The translations under genes were made by a program, and so were the position numbers. From positions 1-50,601 of the forward strand of contig JAEWKR010000042.1 in the NCBI GenBank assembly GCA_023457715.1: a DNA stretch of 50,601 nt, written 5' to 3'. The DNA comes from Verrucomicrobiota bacterium. GTDB lineage: Bacteria > Verrucomicrobiota > Verrucomicrobiia > Opitutales > Opitutaceae. This document shows, piece after piece, positions 23,777-32,363 of the stretch (the first letter of the stretch is position 1; each line of letters starts with the position of its first letter). The notes below the pieces were generated by a model, which searched no databases, was not told where the DNA came from, and worked only from the letters and a program-made list of their open reading frames with translations.

Positions 23777-24798
23777 GCACCTTTGCTACCCTGCCTGCGA
23801 AAGAGCGTGAACTGTTCTTTCGCCAGTATCAGGAAAGACGCGGCGTCGATCCCGTCATCGCGGAAAAGGATTTCTGGGTTTGCTGGTTGCTGGGTCGCAT
23901 TTTCGCCCAGCCTCAACTCGCAGACGCCTGCGTGTTCAAAGGTGGCACCTCCCTTGCGAAAGTTTTCCACGCCATCGAGCGCTTCTCCGAAGACATTGAT
24001 CTCGCCATCATGCCCGCGTCGCTTGGTTGGAAAGAGTCTGACCTCGACCTAGCACCGTCCCGCACCCAGCGCGAGGAACGCGTGGCCGAGTTGGAAGGGG
24101 CGTGTGCCGCGGCGGTGCAGACGACGTGGCAACCGCGTTTAGAGGAATCCCTCCAAGCGATCCTCGGCGCGCCGACCGGCCGCGAAGGATGGCTGACATA
24201 CCGCTTCGATGAAGCTGGCCGCTGTCCGGTGCTCTACTTTGCGTATCCTGGAGCCTTGCCCCGCGGCGTCGCCTACATCGCCCGCGAAGTTAAGATCGAA
24301 TTCGGATCCCTGACGGATCAGCGCCCTGTCGGGCGCCACCCGATTCAGGCCTTTGTCGCCGAGCTCGCACCCGGCGCGTTTTCCGACGTCGGTGCAGAGG
24401 TGGTGGCCCTGGAGCTGGAGCGCACGTTTTGGGAAAAGGCCACGATCCTCCACGCGGAGTTTCATCGCCCCGCCGACCGACCGATGCGGGATCGTCATGC
24501 CCGGCACTATGCAGATTTCGCGGCGCTCTGGCGCCATGCACCAGCGCAGGCGGCGCGCAGCAGGTTGGATTTGCTAGAGCGGGTACGCCTCCACAAGTCG
24601 CGCTTCTTTTCGTCTGGCTGGGCGAATTACGCCACGGCCGTTCCCGGTTCCCTGCGGCTGGTGCCGCCCCTCGCACGGATCGAATCGCTTCGCGCCGATT
24701 ACGAAGCGATGCAGCAGATGTTCATGGGGGAACGCATTCCATTTGAGACGGTGCTCGCGATTCTGGAGGAAGCTCAGTCCACGTTGAATCGGTGCTGA
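23773..24798 (+). CDS. abiEii: AbiEii/AbiGii-family nucleotidyltransferase toxin
   Basis: A 341-residue protein with the AbiEii core. CVFKGGTSLAKVFHAIERFS then EDIDL (about 53-77) is the GGTSL...RFSEDIDL nucleotidyltransferase motif. A conserved middle part (REVKIEFG) and VALELERTFWEKATILHAE then FHRPADRPMRDRHARHYADF (about 215-255) complete the family pattern. AbiEii toxins transfer nucleotides to tRNA acceptor ends and act in phage abortive infection. All core residues are present. The GTG start overlaps the antitoxin stop (GTGA, 23773-23776), showing coupled translation. Confidence 0.87.
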   Translation: MSTFATLPAKERELFFRQYQERRGVDPVIAEKDFWVCWLLGRIFAQPQLADACVFKGGTSLAKVFHAIERFSEDIDLAIMPASLGWKESDLDLAPSRTQREERVAELEGACAAAVQTTWQPRLEESLQAILGAPTGREGWLTYRFDEAGRCPVLYFAYPGALPRGVAYIAREVKIEFGSLTDQRPVGRHPIQAFVAELAPGAFSDVGAEVVALELERTFWEKATILHAEFHRPADRPMRDRHARHYADFAALWRHAPAQAARSRLDLLERVRLHKSRFFSSGWANYATAVPGSLRLVPPLARIESLRADYEAMQQMFMGERIPFETVLAILEEAQSTLNRC

Positions 24799-24894
24799 AC
24801 CCCATCGCCCGACCGGTCCACGATCGCGCCAGCAACAGATTGCGGAGATCGGTTCAGCTTGCTCGTTCAAAGGGCGACGGATACTTCCGCGCCG

Positions 24895-25785
24895 ATGAGT
24901 GCAGCCGATATCCAGCATTACCTCGCGACCGGCGACAGCGACCCGATCGCTGCGGTCTGGCCCGGGGACGGCGTGTTGGAACGTTGCGTCACCGCCGATC
25001 GGCAATTGCGCGCGGCCTTGATCGAGGAGGTGCAGCGTCGGGCGTCGGTTTCCGCCGATGGCGTCCCGGCTGGCTTCGACCCTCAGGCCCATAGCCGCGA
25101 GGTGCTCCGGCCGATGGTGGAGGGATTGTTTCGAGCCGAGGAGCGGGCGATCGTGCTCGAGTTGCTGGTCGACTCACAGGTATTCGTGACGGCGGACACG
25201 ATCGTCGAAGCCGTGCGCTCCGCGAGTTTTCTGAGTACGGCCTGGTCCGTGGCCAACCTCTACCTTCGGAGTGTGGGTGCCCCCGAGCTGGCGCCAGGCG
25301 CCGGGGCGATGCTCGGGCTTTGTGCCGGGAGCGAAAGCTATGTGGGTCTGGACTACTTCCGCACCCAACGCCCCTTCGATGATTTCCTGATCCACGAGGC
25401 CGCGCATGTCTTCCACGGCTGCCGACGTCACGAACTAGGCCTGGCGGAAAAGCGCGGGCGAACGTGGCTGCTTCCGATCGATTTCCATGACCAGGAAAAC
25501 TTCGCGTACGCCTGCGAAGCGTATGGCTGGATCGCCCGCCAAACGCGGGTGCTCGCCGAAAGGACCGGGTTAGCCCGGCAGTTTGCGAAGACGTTCTCGC
25601 CGGGCGATCCGACCGTGTCGCGCGACAAGGTTTGCGCGGTGGTGCAAGCCGCCGCCGGCCGGCGAAATGGCTGGCGCGTGATTCTCGATCACTGTTCGGA
25701 AAAATCGACCCGCCACAGGAAGCGCTTGGAACCGCACGCAGCGCCGGTGCAGAGTCGTTCTGATGCCCTTGCCTCCTCGCTCTGA
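24895..25785 (+). CDS. Zincin-like protein with HEXXH motif
   Basis: A 296-residue protein that I cannot name. Residues about 170-190 carry DDFLIHEAAHVFHGCRRHE, a perfect HEXXH zinc-binding motif, and a Glu-containing helix about 40 residues later (ENFAYACEAYGWIARQ) could give the third ligand, as in gluzincins. The N-terminal 100 residues are helical, with charged stretches. I see neither a signal peptide nor a membrane segment, so it is probably cytoplasmic. It follows abiEii by 96 nt and overlaps the next gene by 23 nt. A TTG at 24859 is an alternative start. A role as an accessory or defence effector is inference from its place in the island. Confidence 0.65.
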   Translation: MSAADIQHYLATGDSDPIAAVWPGDGVLERCVTADRQLRAALIEEVQRRASVSADGVPAGFDPQAHSREVLRPMVEGLFRAEERAIVLELLVDSQVFVTADTIVEAVRSASFLSTAWSVANLYLRSVGAPELAPGAGAMLGLCAGSESYVGLDYFRTQRPFDDFLIHEAAHVFHGCRRHELGLAEKRGRTWLLPIDFHDQENFAYACEAYGWIARQTRVLAERTGLARQFAKTFSPGDPTVSRDKVCAVVQAAAGRRNGWRVILDHCSEKSTRHRKRLEPHAAPVQSRSDALASSL

Positions 25786-27127
25786 AGCCACCCTCCAGGC
25801 GGCGCTGGACGCGCTGCCCAAGGAGAAACTCGTCTCCTTCCTGGCGGATCTGGCCGCGAACGTCCCCGACGTGCCCCAGCGTTTGGAGACCTTGATTGCC
25901 CTGGAGGACGGGACCGCGGGTGCCAGTCTCGCGAAAAAGCGGATCGCCGCCCTGCGCCGCGGCGGCAAGCACCTGTGGGGATTCGAGGGCGCGCAAACAG
26001 TGGCCGCAGACTACGAGGCCGTGCTTGAGCTCATCGAGCGGAGTGTTCTGCCGTCGGCGCCGGAAGCTGCGCTCCGTCTCGCGGCAGCTGTCATCGAGAC
26101 CGACGGCGTCGCTTTCGAGCGTGCCGACGATTCCTATGGCCACATCGGAGACGTCTTCCGGCAAGCGGCGGCATTGTTTGGTCGGGCCGCCAAGGGCTGT
26201 TCGGCCGCCGTGGTCCTGCCGTTGCTCAACCAGTTGCAGACCGAGAATGCGTACGGCGCCCGGGATCCTCTGCTCCGGGAGACGGCTGCTGCCCTGCCCG
26301 AGGCTGTCCGCGCGGAGATAATCGCGACGTACCGGGCCCAGCTCGGCTCCGACGATAAAGCCCTCCAGCGGGCGGCGTCCTTCGCCCTCGAGTCCATCGC
26401 TGACGCGACGGCCGATCCCGTCCTCTACGAAGAGGCCTGTTTCAGCCGAGAACTCGGTCTATCGGCCGGAGCGATGCGGCTTAAAGTGGCCCAGCACTAT
26501 CTTGCAGCGGGCCGGGCGGATGACGCCCTCGCCCGGCTACCGCCAACCGCGGACGAATGCTGGGGGGGCGACTGGGCGACAACCCGGATCGGCATCCTGA
26601 GAGCGCTCGGGCGGACGACAGAGTTGAAGGAGGCACTCTGGGAGCGATTCCAGTCATCGATCAGCACAGGGGATCTGCGGGCGTGGCTGGAATCCGCGCC
26701 AGAAACGGAGCACGAGGCCATGTACGCGCAGGCGAAAGAGGAAGTTCTGACCGACCGCCATTATCCGGTGGATCAAGCGAGGTATTTTTTCGCGCATCGG
26801 GACGCCGACCGAGCCGCGGCCTGCATCATGGCCAGACTGGAGCTCTGTCGGGGCGAGCTCTATGACCAACTCGTTCCCCTGGCGAAGGCGTTTGAGCCGA
26901 GTCACCCGCTGGTTGCCTCTGCCCTTTATCGCAAGCTGCTCGAGGCCACCGTTGAGAAAGCGCTTTCGAAATACTATCACCACGGCGCCAAGTACTGGCG
27001 CGCGTTGGAGAAACTGGCTCCGGCGGTCGCGCAATGGGACCCGCTGACTCCCCACTCTGAATACACGGCGCACTTTCGGAACCAGCACGCTCGGAAAACG
27101 GCCTTCTGGCGGACGGTGGCAAATTAA
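25763..27127 (+). CDS. DUF6880-like helical-repeat protein
   Basis: A 454-residue, almost entirely helical protein. The opening (TLQAALDALPKEKLVSFLAD then LAANVPDVPQRLETLIAL), the KKRIAALRRG basic segment and ERADDSYGHIGDVFRQAAAL (about 113-132) match the pattern I know as DUF6880, a TPR-like family. It probably acts as a protein-binding scaffold in the cytoplasm; no enzymatic site is seen. It overlaps the HEXXH gene by 23 nt, so translation is probably coupled and the two proteins may work together. No terminator is obvious after the gene. Confidence 0.6.
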   Translation: MPLPPRSEATLQAALDALPKEKLVSFLADLAANVPDVPQRLETLIALEDGTAGASLAKKRIAALRRGGKHLWGFEGAQTVAADYEAVLELIERSVLPSAPEAALRLAAAVIETDGVAFERADDSYGHIGDVFRQAAALFGRAAKGCSAAVVLPLLNQLQTENAYGARDPLLRETAAALPEAVRAEIIATYRAQLGSDDKALQRAASFALESIADATADPVLYEEACFSRELGLSAGAMRLKVAQHYLAAGRADDALARLPPTADECWGGDWATTRIGILRALGRTTELKEALWERFQSSISTGDLRAWLESAPETEHEAMYAQAKEEVLTDRHYPVDQARYFFAHRDADRAAACIMARLELCRGELYDQLVPLAKAFEPSHPLVASALYRKLLEATVEKALSKYYHHGAKYWRALEKLAPAVAQWDPLTPHSEYTAHFRNQHARKTAFWRTVAN

Positions 27128-27669
27128 CTCCCTGGAAGTGAGTTCTCCAATTCTCCCTCCGGCCTTCGAGAACCCAGATGGGGACGGCGTGGGACCAGAC
27201 GAAACTCAGCAGGTAGGCTCCGCCGCCTCCCGTGGCTTCGCTCGAGGGATCGATCGTCGAAGCTCGAGAATGAGCATCCATGTTAAAGGCTCCGTTAACT
27301 AAGGACGCTCGGTGCTGCGCATAGTAAAGGAAGGCCCATTCACGTGCGCGTCGGACCTGATAGCTAAGTTCGACGTGGTCGGTTTTGAGCCGTCAGTCAG
27401 GAGTGGCACGGTTCCCGAGGCCGCGCGTTGGAAGAAATAGCAGCCTGTTTTTCTTACAACAAACCGCGGTTGCCGACCCCTCAAAGGGTTATGCAGGGAG
27501 CTACTTGGGCGGCTATCAGCACGGCAAGGGTGGAGCTGTGCATCCATTCATAGAACATGGCCGGGTTGGGCGGTTAACTTTCTTCAAAACCGATGATTTC
27601 CCGCATGGGAAAGCGAGAGGCATGAAGCAATATTGCCAGATTTGCTAGATTTGGCCACTTTTCCCACGC
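27128..27669. other. Intergenic region with second operator-like copy
   Basis: I find no convincing gene here. At 27432-27458 lies AAGAAATAGCAGCC then TGTTTTTCTTACA, a 27-bp near copy (24 of 27 identical) of the palindromic site before abiEi, with the same arm spacing. Near 27636-27655 there are two AGATTTG repeats 10 bp apart, upstream of the next gene. The stretch between could be a degraded promoter region or the scar of a past insertion. Confidence 0.5.
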
Positions 27670-28755
27670 GTGAAAATTCCGTCAGACAAGCAAATCTCAC
27701 CAACTGAGATGCTCTCCCGGCTTACCCCGGGTTCGGTCCTCCTCCCCCCCTTGGTGGTTAAACAGGCCGAATTCGCGCCCTTCGCGGCCGTACGAAACCA
27801 GCCCGATGCACGTCTCGAGATATCCTGGCCCGGGGAATCGCAGACCTTCTGGTTCATGGTGGAATCCAAAGCAAAGTCGAACCCGCAGGCGGTACGACTG
27901 GCCATGACGCAGGCGAAGGGAGCGGCCAGAGACGGTGACCGGCCTATGATCCAAGTGCCATTCCTGTCGCCCGAAAGCCTCGGAGAGCTCGAACGCGAGG
28001 GCGTGAGCGGAGTGGATCTCTGCGGCAATGGCATCGTGGTTGTGCCGGGGCGCCTGTGTGTTGCCCGCTCCGGCGCTCCGAACAAGTACCCGGATTCCCG
28101 TCCGCTGAGTAACCCGTATCGCGGCCGATCAGCCATGGTCGCCCGAATGCTCCTTACGCGCCGCAGGTGGGCAACTCTTTCCGAATTGGCCGACGCCATT
28201 CTCCAAGCTGGAGCCGAGCTGTCGCTGCCCCAGATTTCCAAAGCGGTGCAAGCGCTGCAGGAGGATCTGATGCTGTCGAAAAGCGTTCGGGAAATCACCC
28301 TCAGCGATCCGGTACGATTGCTCGACCATCTGGCGCGGGAGTGGCGCATCCCGAAGATCACGGCGCGTCAGGGCTTCAGGGTCCGCGCAAACCAAGAACT
28401 AGCGTCCACCCTTTCATCCAACCCACTCTTAACATGGGCGTTTACCGGCGAAACCTCGGCCGTCCGTTACGCCACGTTCTCGCAAGGCGGTCCGCGGAGA
28501 ATCGCCGTCTCAAGCCTGTCGCTCGCCCGAGAGCTGCTCAAAGGTGAGCCAGAATCGATACCCAATTTCGCCGATGTTGAGTTGGTGCAGACGGAGGAGG
28601 CCGGGTTCTTTTTCGGCAATGAGATCGACGCGAAAGGCAATCGATGGGCGAGTCGGATTCAGGCTTGGCTGGAGCTTCAGTCCGGCGACGCACGACAACA
28701 GGACGTCGCCAAAGACATCCGTGAACAGATCCTGAGCCGGGGAGATCCGTCATGA
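27670..28755 (+). CDS. AbiEi-like antitoxin/regulator with nuclease-like N domain
   Basis: A 361-residue protein. The N-terminal half (about 40-145: EISWPGESQTFWFMVESKAK, then GVSGVDLCGNGIVVVPGR) resembles the restriction-endonuclease-like domain found in some large AbiEi proteins. The centre (MVARMLLTRRRWATLSELAD and LSLPQISKAVQALQEDLML) is a winged helix. Its partner is the nucleotidyltransferase gene that starts inside its stop codon (ATGA at 28752-28755). Together they look like a second, divergent type IV toxin-antitoxin pair. GTG start; the ATG at 27709 is an alternative. Confidence 0.6.
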   Translation: MKIPSDKQISPTEMLSRLTPGSVLLPPLVVKQAEFAPFAAVRNQPDARLEISWPGESQTFWFMVESKAKSNPQAVRLAMTQAKGAARDGDRPMIQVPFLSPESLGELEREGVSGVDLCGNGIVVVPGRLCVARSGAPNKYPDSRPLSNPYRGRSAMVARMLLTRRRWATLSELADAILQAGAELSLPQISKAVQALQEDLMLSKSVREITLSDPVRLLDHLAREWRIPKITARQGFRVRANQELASTLSSNPLLTWAFTGETSAVRYATFSQGGPRRIAVSSLSLARELLKGEPESIPNFADVELVQTEEAGFFFGNEIDAKGNRWASRIQAWLELQSGDARQQDVAKDIREQILSRGDPS

Positions 28756-29709
28756 ACGATGAAATCCAGGACGGACTCTGGCCGCATTTCGTCCCGCTAT
28801 GGACTGATCTGAGAGCGATCACGCCAACATTACTGCTGGCTGGCGGATACGCTCTTTTTCTCAAGCAGCGTTGGCTGATTGCCCAAACTCGCACCGTCAC
28901 CGACTCTCGCGGCGACGTGGTGGTGAATGATCGCGGAGAAACTCTAACCGCGGTTACGGTTCCGACTCTCATCGATGTGACTCGGGAGTGACGCGACGCC
29001 ACGGGTCACCAAAGATTTCGACTTCATCGTCGGCCTCGAGCTGATTGCTTCGGAGGGAGATCAACAGACGCTCAGCGCCGTCTTGGCCAAGCACGGTTTT
29101 GAAGTGGTGAAGCGGAATGCTCGCTGGCAATTTGAGAAGAAGATCACGCCCGAGCAAACTGTGATCCTTGATTTTCACGCTCCTTCGCCGGAACAGCCAA
29201 GATCCGATTTGCGGGTCGAAAACCGTCGCGTGAAGCCGGCGCGTTCCTTAGGCGACGCTGGCATTCACGGTCGGGAAAACCCGGAGGCAAATGCCGCCGC
29301 ACTGCATCCATTTGCCTTCACCTACAATTCAGTGGATTTGCTGATCCCTCATCCCGTGGCTTTCGCGATCATGAAATTGATTGCGATGAACGATCGCTGG
29401 CAAGCAGCAGCCACCGGCGACTCGGCGGAGGCTCGAAACATGGAGGCCCGTCAGGCGCGAAAGCATGCCGAGGATCTCATGCGAATCATAGCCATGACTA
29501 CCCGGGCGGAGTCGGACCTCGCTGACACCTTGCTGGGGCGCCTCCGCGGCACGCCTTCCTTCCGAACGGCCGCCGACGTCTTCGCCAACAGCTTCATGGC
29601 TGAGAATGGATGGGCCGCGCCGGTCGTCTCCCGGGGTTGGCGGGACGATGACTTTGCGGTGATGCAGACGACGCTCGCACGATGGTTCGGCGACCGTGGC
29701 GATCGATAG
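28752..29709 (+). pseudogene. AbiEii-like nucleotidyltransferase gene split by a frameshift
   Basis: The first frame (28752-28991) reads LLLAGGYALFLKQRWLIAQT and stops after VTVPTLIDVTRE. A neighbouring frame continues with DATPRVTKDFDFIVGLELIA then KHGFEVVKRNARWQFEKKI to 29709. In this toxin family the GGYAL and RVTKDFDFIVGL parts belong to one nucleotidyltransferase domain, so a single frame change near 28985-28990 disrupts the gene. The downstream part is long and undamaged (about 240 codons), so the mutation is recent, a sequencing error, or a programmed shift. The start overlaps the antitoxin-like gene by 4 nt. Confidence 0.65.
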
Positions 29710-29774
29710 CACAGCACTCGAGACCGCCGTTCACGAGTGGCGCGCCCCACTTGTGATGATCTCCGCTGCTTGTT

Positions 29775-30167
29775 CTAATTCAGCACCTTTGCCCTTCGGC
29801 TTACTCTCACATTGTTGGCAGCCGCTTCTGGCGCCGAAAGAACTCCGTGCGGCGTGAGCGTCACGGCGTCCGCCGTCACGATCGCCTCCGCGAGACGGCA
29901 CACTTCGTCGCCCTTCAGATCAGGATCGGTTTCGCGGAGGACGTACAAGGTCCTGCCAAGCCGGGCGGCGACATGACAGAGGCGACTCGCGTCGGCGGTG
30001 GTGAGATCCAGGTCGCCACCCCAGAGCTTCCCGGCTTCATCGCCGACCCACGCGTTTGCGATGAGGAAGGCGTCCGGAAACGCGTTGCGGTACGTGGTCG
30101 TCGAGCCGACGGATCGGCCGCGGTGGAGTTCGAACTCTCGGAATACGTCATCGATCGGATCACTCAT
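29775..30167 (-). CDS. Hypothetical protein, last gene of the mobilization operon
   Basis: A 130-residue acidic protein with no family that I recognise. It has a mixed alpha/beta look (AFLIANAWVGDEAGKLWGGD then LDLTTADASRLCHVAARLGR, TLYVLRETDPDL). The ATG at 30167 lies 8 nt after the integrase stop codon, so it is probably cotranscribed with the integrase. It is convergent with the frameshifted nucleotidyltransferase gene 65 bp away. A role in integration control is only a guess from position. Confidence 0.5.
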   Translation of the reverse strand: MSDPIDDVFREFELHRGRSVGSTTTYRNAFPDAFLIANAWVGDEAGKLWGGDLDLTTADASRLCHVAARLGRTLYVLRETDPDLKGDEVCRLAEAIVTADAVTLTPHGVLSAPEAAANNVRVSRRAKVLN

Positions 30168-30175
30168 GGTAAGGG

Positions 30176-31387
30176 TTAGATTGCGGGCACTTTCGCCAGC
30201 GCCGCACGCGCGTCTTCCAAGTCGGTGTGCGTGTAGTTGCGACTCACAGCCTCGTCTTCGTGCCCAACAATGCGCATGCGCATGAGTTCTGACACGCCCG
30301 CGGCGTTAAGCCACGTCGGCAACGAATGGCGGAGAGAGTGAATCGACAGCGCCGCCAGCTTGCGGCCGGCACCCTTGCCCTCCACCCGCTCAGCATACGG
30401 CTGGCTGATTCCGATGCGTGGAAGGATGAGTTCGCGAAACGCCTTGGACAGGTAGCGCTCTTCGATCGCCGCGAAGCCCGGCATGACGAAGGTCTCCTTG
30501 CGCAATGGCGCAGCGTTCGCGCGCGTAAGGAGATGCTGATACAACGTCTCGTGCATGGGGAGCCAGTGCAGGTCGCTGCCTGTCTTCGTGCGAATCAGCC
30601 CGATTCGCCGGCTTTCGAAGTCCACGGTCTTCCACCGCAACCGCGCGACCTCCTGCTGCCGGCCACCGGTGTAGCCCGTAACGAGCAGAAAGGTCTGCCA
30701 GTCGGGATGCGTTTCGCCGCCCCGGGAGCCCTTCTGGCCGGGCGCCGTGCAACGGACAAGCTCCCGGAACTGTTCGAAGGTGAACGGCTGGCGCTTCTGG
30801 GCGGACTTCTTGGCCCCTTTTACGCGGAGTCCGCGGGCCGGGTTTTTTTCCATCGCGCCCTGGGCCACGGCCTCCTCGAACATTTGGGCCAGGAACGAGA
30901 GCATTTTATTAATCGTGGTCGGAGCCTTTCCGGCGGCGAGTTCAGCGTCGCGAAATTCAGCCACTTGCCGCGACGTGATGTCCAGCAGCGGAGCCGTGCG
31001 GCGCGGGCCAAGCCACTCCAGAAAGTCCTGCACGACGGAGTTGATGTTGAGCCACGATTTCGGGGCGGCTGTCCGCTGCTTGGCTTTCAGCCATGAAGAG
31101 ATGAATGCCTCGGTCTGCTGCACTTGGGCCACCGCCATTCCAGACAGTGCATTAACTTCCACGAGGAACCGATGCGCCGATTGCTCTATCCACCGCTTTT
31201 CGGCGACGAGCACGGCCGCCCGTTCAAAGCTGATGGCCAGTTGAAGCGCGCGGCCACGGTCCGTTTGCCCCGTGCTGCGTTGCACGCGTTTGAAAATTGG
31301 TCGCCCTTTGCCGTCGACCTGCCCAGTCGGAACCCGGTAGCACGCGTACCAGTGCGGACTGCCGGGAAATTGCTTCGCGGAGGCCAT
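30176..31387 (-). CDS. int: Tyrosine integrase of the mobile element
   Basis: A 403-residue phage-type tyrosine recombinase. The core-binding domain covers about residues 95-195 (WLNINSVVQDFLEWLG and TTINKMLSFLAQMFEEAVAQ). The catalytic domain shows GYTGGRQQEVARLRW (first Arg), ALSIHSLRHSLPTWLNAAGV (HxxR), RIVGHEDEAVSRNYTHTD (second His and nucleophile Tyr). All catalytic residues are present, so it should be active. The ATG at 31387 lies 5 nt after the excisionase-like gene. It probably drives insertion into the tRNA 3' end at about 22.85 kb or an equivalent site. Confidence 0.85.
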   Translation of the reverse strand: MASAKQFPGSPHWYACYRVPTGQVDGKGRPIFKRVQRSTGQTDRGRALQLAISFERAAVLVAEKRWIEQSAHRFLVEVNALSGMAVAQVQQTEAFISSWLKAKQRTAAPKSWLNINSVVQDFLEWLGPRRTAPLLDITSRQVAEFRDAELAAGKAPTTINKMLSFLAQMFEEAVAQGAMEKNPARGLRVKGAKKSAQKRQPFTFEQFRELVRCTAPGQKGSRGGETHPDWQTFLLVTGYTGGRQQEVARLRWKTVDFESRRIGLIRTKTGSDLHWLPMHETLYQHLLTRANAAPLRKETFVMPGFAAIEERYLSKAFRELILPRIGISQPYAERVEGKGAGRKLAALSIHSLRHSLPTWLNAAGVSELMRMRIVGHEDEAVSRNYTHTDLEDARAALAKVPAI

Positions 31388-31392
31388 AGGTT

Positions 31393-31764
31393 TTACACGC
31401 CAGCCCGGTCCAACCACGCCTCGATATCGGTGCGCTTGATCAAGCGCATGCCGCGGCGCCCGCTGCGGCCAACGATTTTCTTCGAGGGCAGCCGCTTTAC
31501 TGGGTCCGGGTGTTGGCACAATTCGCAGATTGTGCTGCTTGCGATTCCGTAAAGGTGCCACACGTCGCGTGGCCGCAGATAAAGGGCGGCCGACAGGTCG
31601 CGCTGTTTGGTGGCACCGGAGTGCGAATTGGAGGAGTTCTCGATTTGTTTGTAAGCTTGCACCCTCCAAGAATGGAGAGGCATTTCGGGACGAACCGTCA
31701 CCTCAGGGGGTACTCTCAAGTACTTGATCGTTTGATAGTAGCCCATGTCGCTTGCGCGGCTCAC
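31393..31764 (-). CDS. Excisionase-like helix-turn-helix protein
   Basis: A 123-residue protein. Residues about 55-120 (YLRPRDVWHLYGIASSTICE, then GMRLIKRTDIEAWLDR) form an AlpA/Xis-type winged HTH (HTH_17-like), the usual excisionase partner of an integrase. The GTG at 31764 overlaps the stop codon of the preceding gene (GTGA), which supports this long start; an ATG at 31683 is an alternative. The N-terminal stretch YLRVPPEVTVRPEMPLHSW is nearly repeated in the relaxase gene of the same operon. The integrase follows 5 nt later. Confidence 0.7.
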   Translation of the reverse strand: MSRASDMGYYQTIKYLRVPPEVTVRPEMPLHSWRVQAYKQIENSSNSHSGATKQRDLSAALYLRPRDVWHLYGIASSTICELCQHPDPVKRLPSKKIVGRSGRRGMRLIKRTDIEAWLDRAGV

Positions 31765-32348
31765 TCGTTTTGCGAATCACTGAGCTCCGGGAATTCCTCG
31801 AGGTCGATCGGGCCGTCGCGCTGTTCCGGAGGACAGGCGGAGTAGCATTCAACCAGCAATGCGGCGGCAACGAACCTGACATAGTTCATCGTTTCCGCCC
31901 GATCTTGCTCAGCCAGCTTGGCAAATCGCTGGTCGACGAAGGTGCACAGCCACGGGGGCTGCTGGGGCATTTGTGCCGGGGCGTGACAGGTTACCATTGG
32001 CTGAACCTGCGCGACAAACGAGAGGTAAGCGGAAAAAATGTGGCGCCAGGCATAAGGCGCTTCCGGACGGGAACACGTTACGATGCCGTAAACGATCGGA
32101 GTGAAGGGTTTGCCCTCCGCTCGCGTGGACGAATGGAAGAACGACAAAAGCGCCGCGCCTGCACGTGCGCCTGAAACGTCAACGCGAACCGCATGCGCTG
32201 TGCGTTCAATCGCGTGACGAGCCTGCGCGTTGCCGGCGGCCGCGCCACGACGGGCGGCCGCAGCGGCCGCGTTTCGGGCTAGCACGTCGTCCTTGACGGA
32301 GACGGTGTGCGATGTGCCCAGTCGAAGATCCTGGTGAGTGAATTTCAT
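31761..32348 (-). CDS. Hypothetical island protein
   Basis: A 195-residue protein with an Ala/Arg-rich helical segment (about 25-45, RNAAAAAARRGAAAGNAQAR) and a globular C-terminal part with several aromatic residues and Cys (PWLCTFVDQRFAKLAEQDRA). I recognise no family, membrane segment or catalytic motif. Its place between two genes at 15 nt and -4 nt makes it a certain operon member, and the GTGA overlap with the excisionase-like gene suggests that the two proteins are made in matched amounts. Confidence 0.55.
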   Translation of the reverse strand: MKFTHQDLRLGTSHTVSVKDDVLARNAAAAAARRGAAAGNAQARHAIERTAHAVRVDVSGARAGAALLSFFHSSTRAEGKPFTPIVYGIVTCSRPEAPYAWRHIFSAYLSFVAQVQPMVTCHAPAQMPQQPPWLCTFVDQRFAKLAEQDRAETMNYVRFVAAALLVECYSACPPEQRDGPIDLEEFPELSDSQNE

Positions 32349-32363
32349 GTCCGAAGATGGCGG

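Noticed and set aside
27299..27648. Small ORFs in the 27.1-27.7 kb gap on both strands
   Set aside because: No ribosome-binding sites, no coherent composition, and they overlap the palindromic site.
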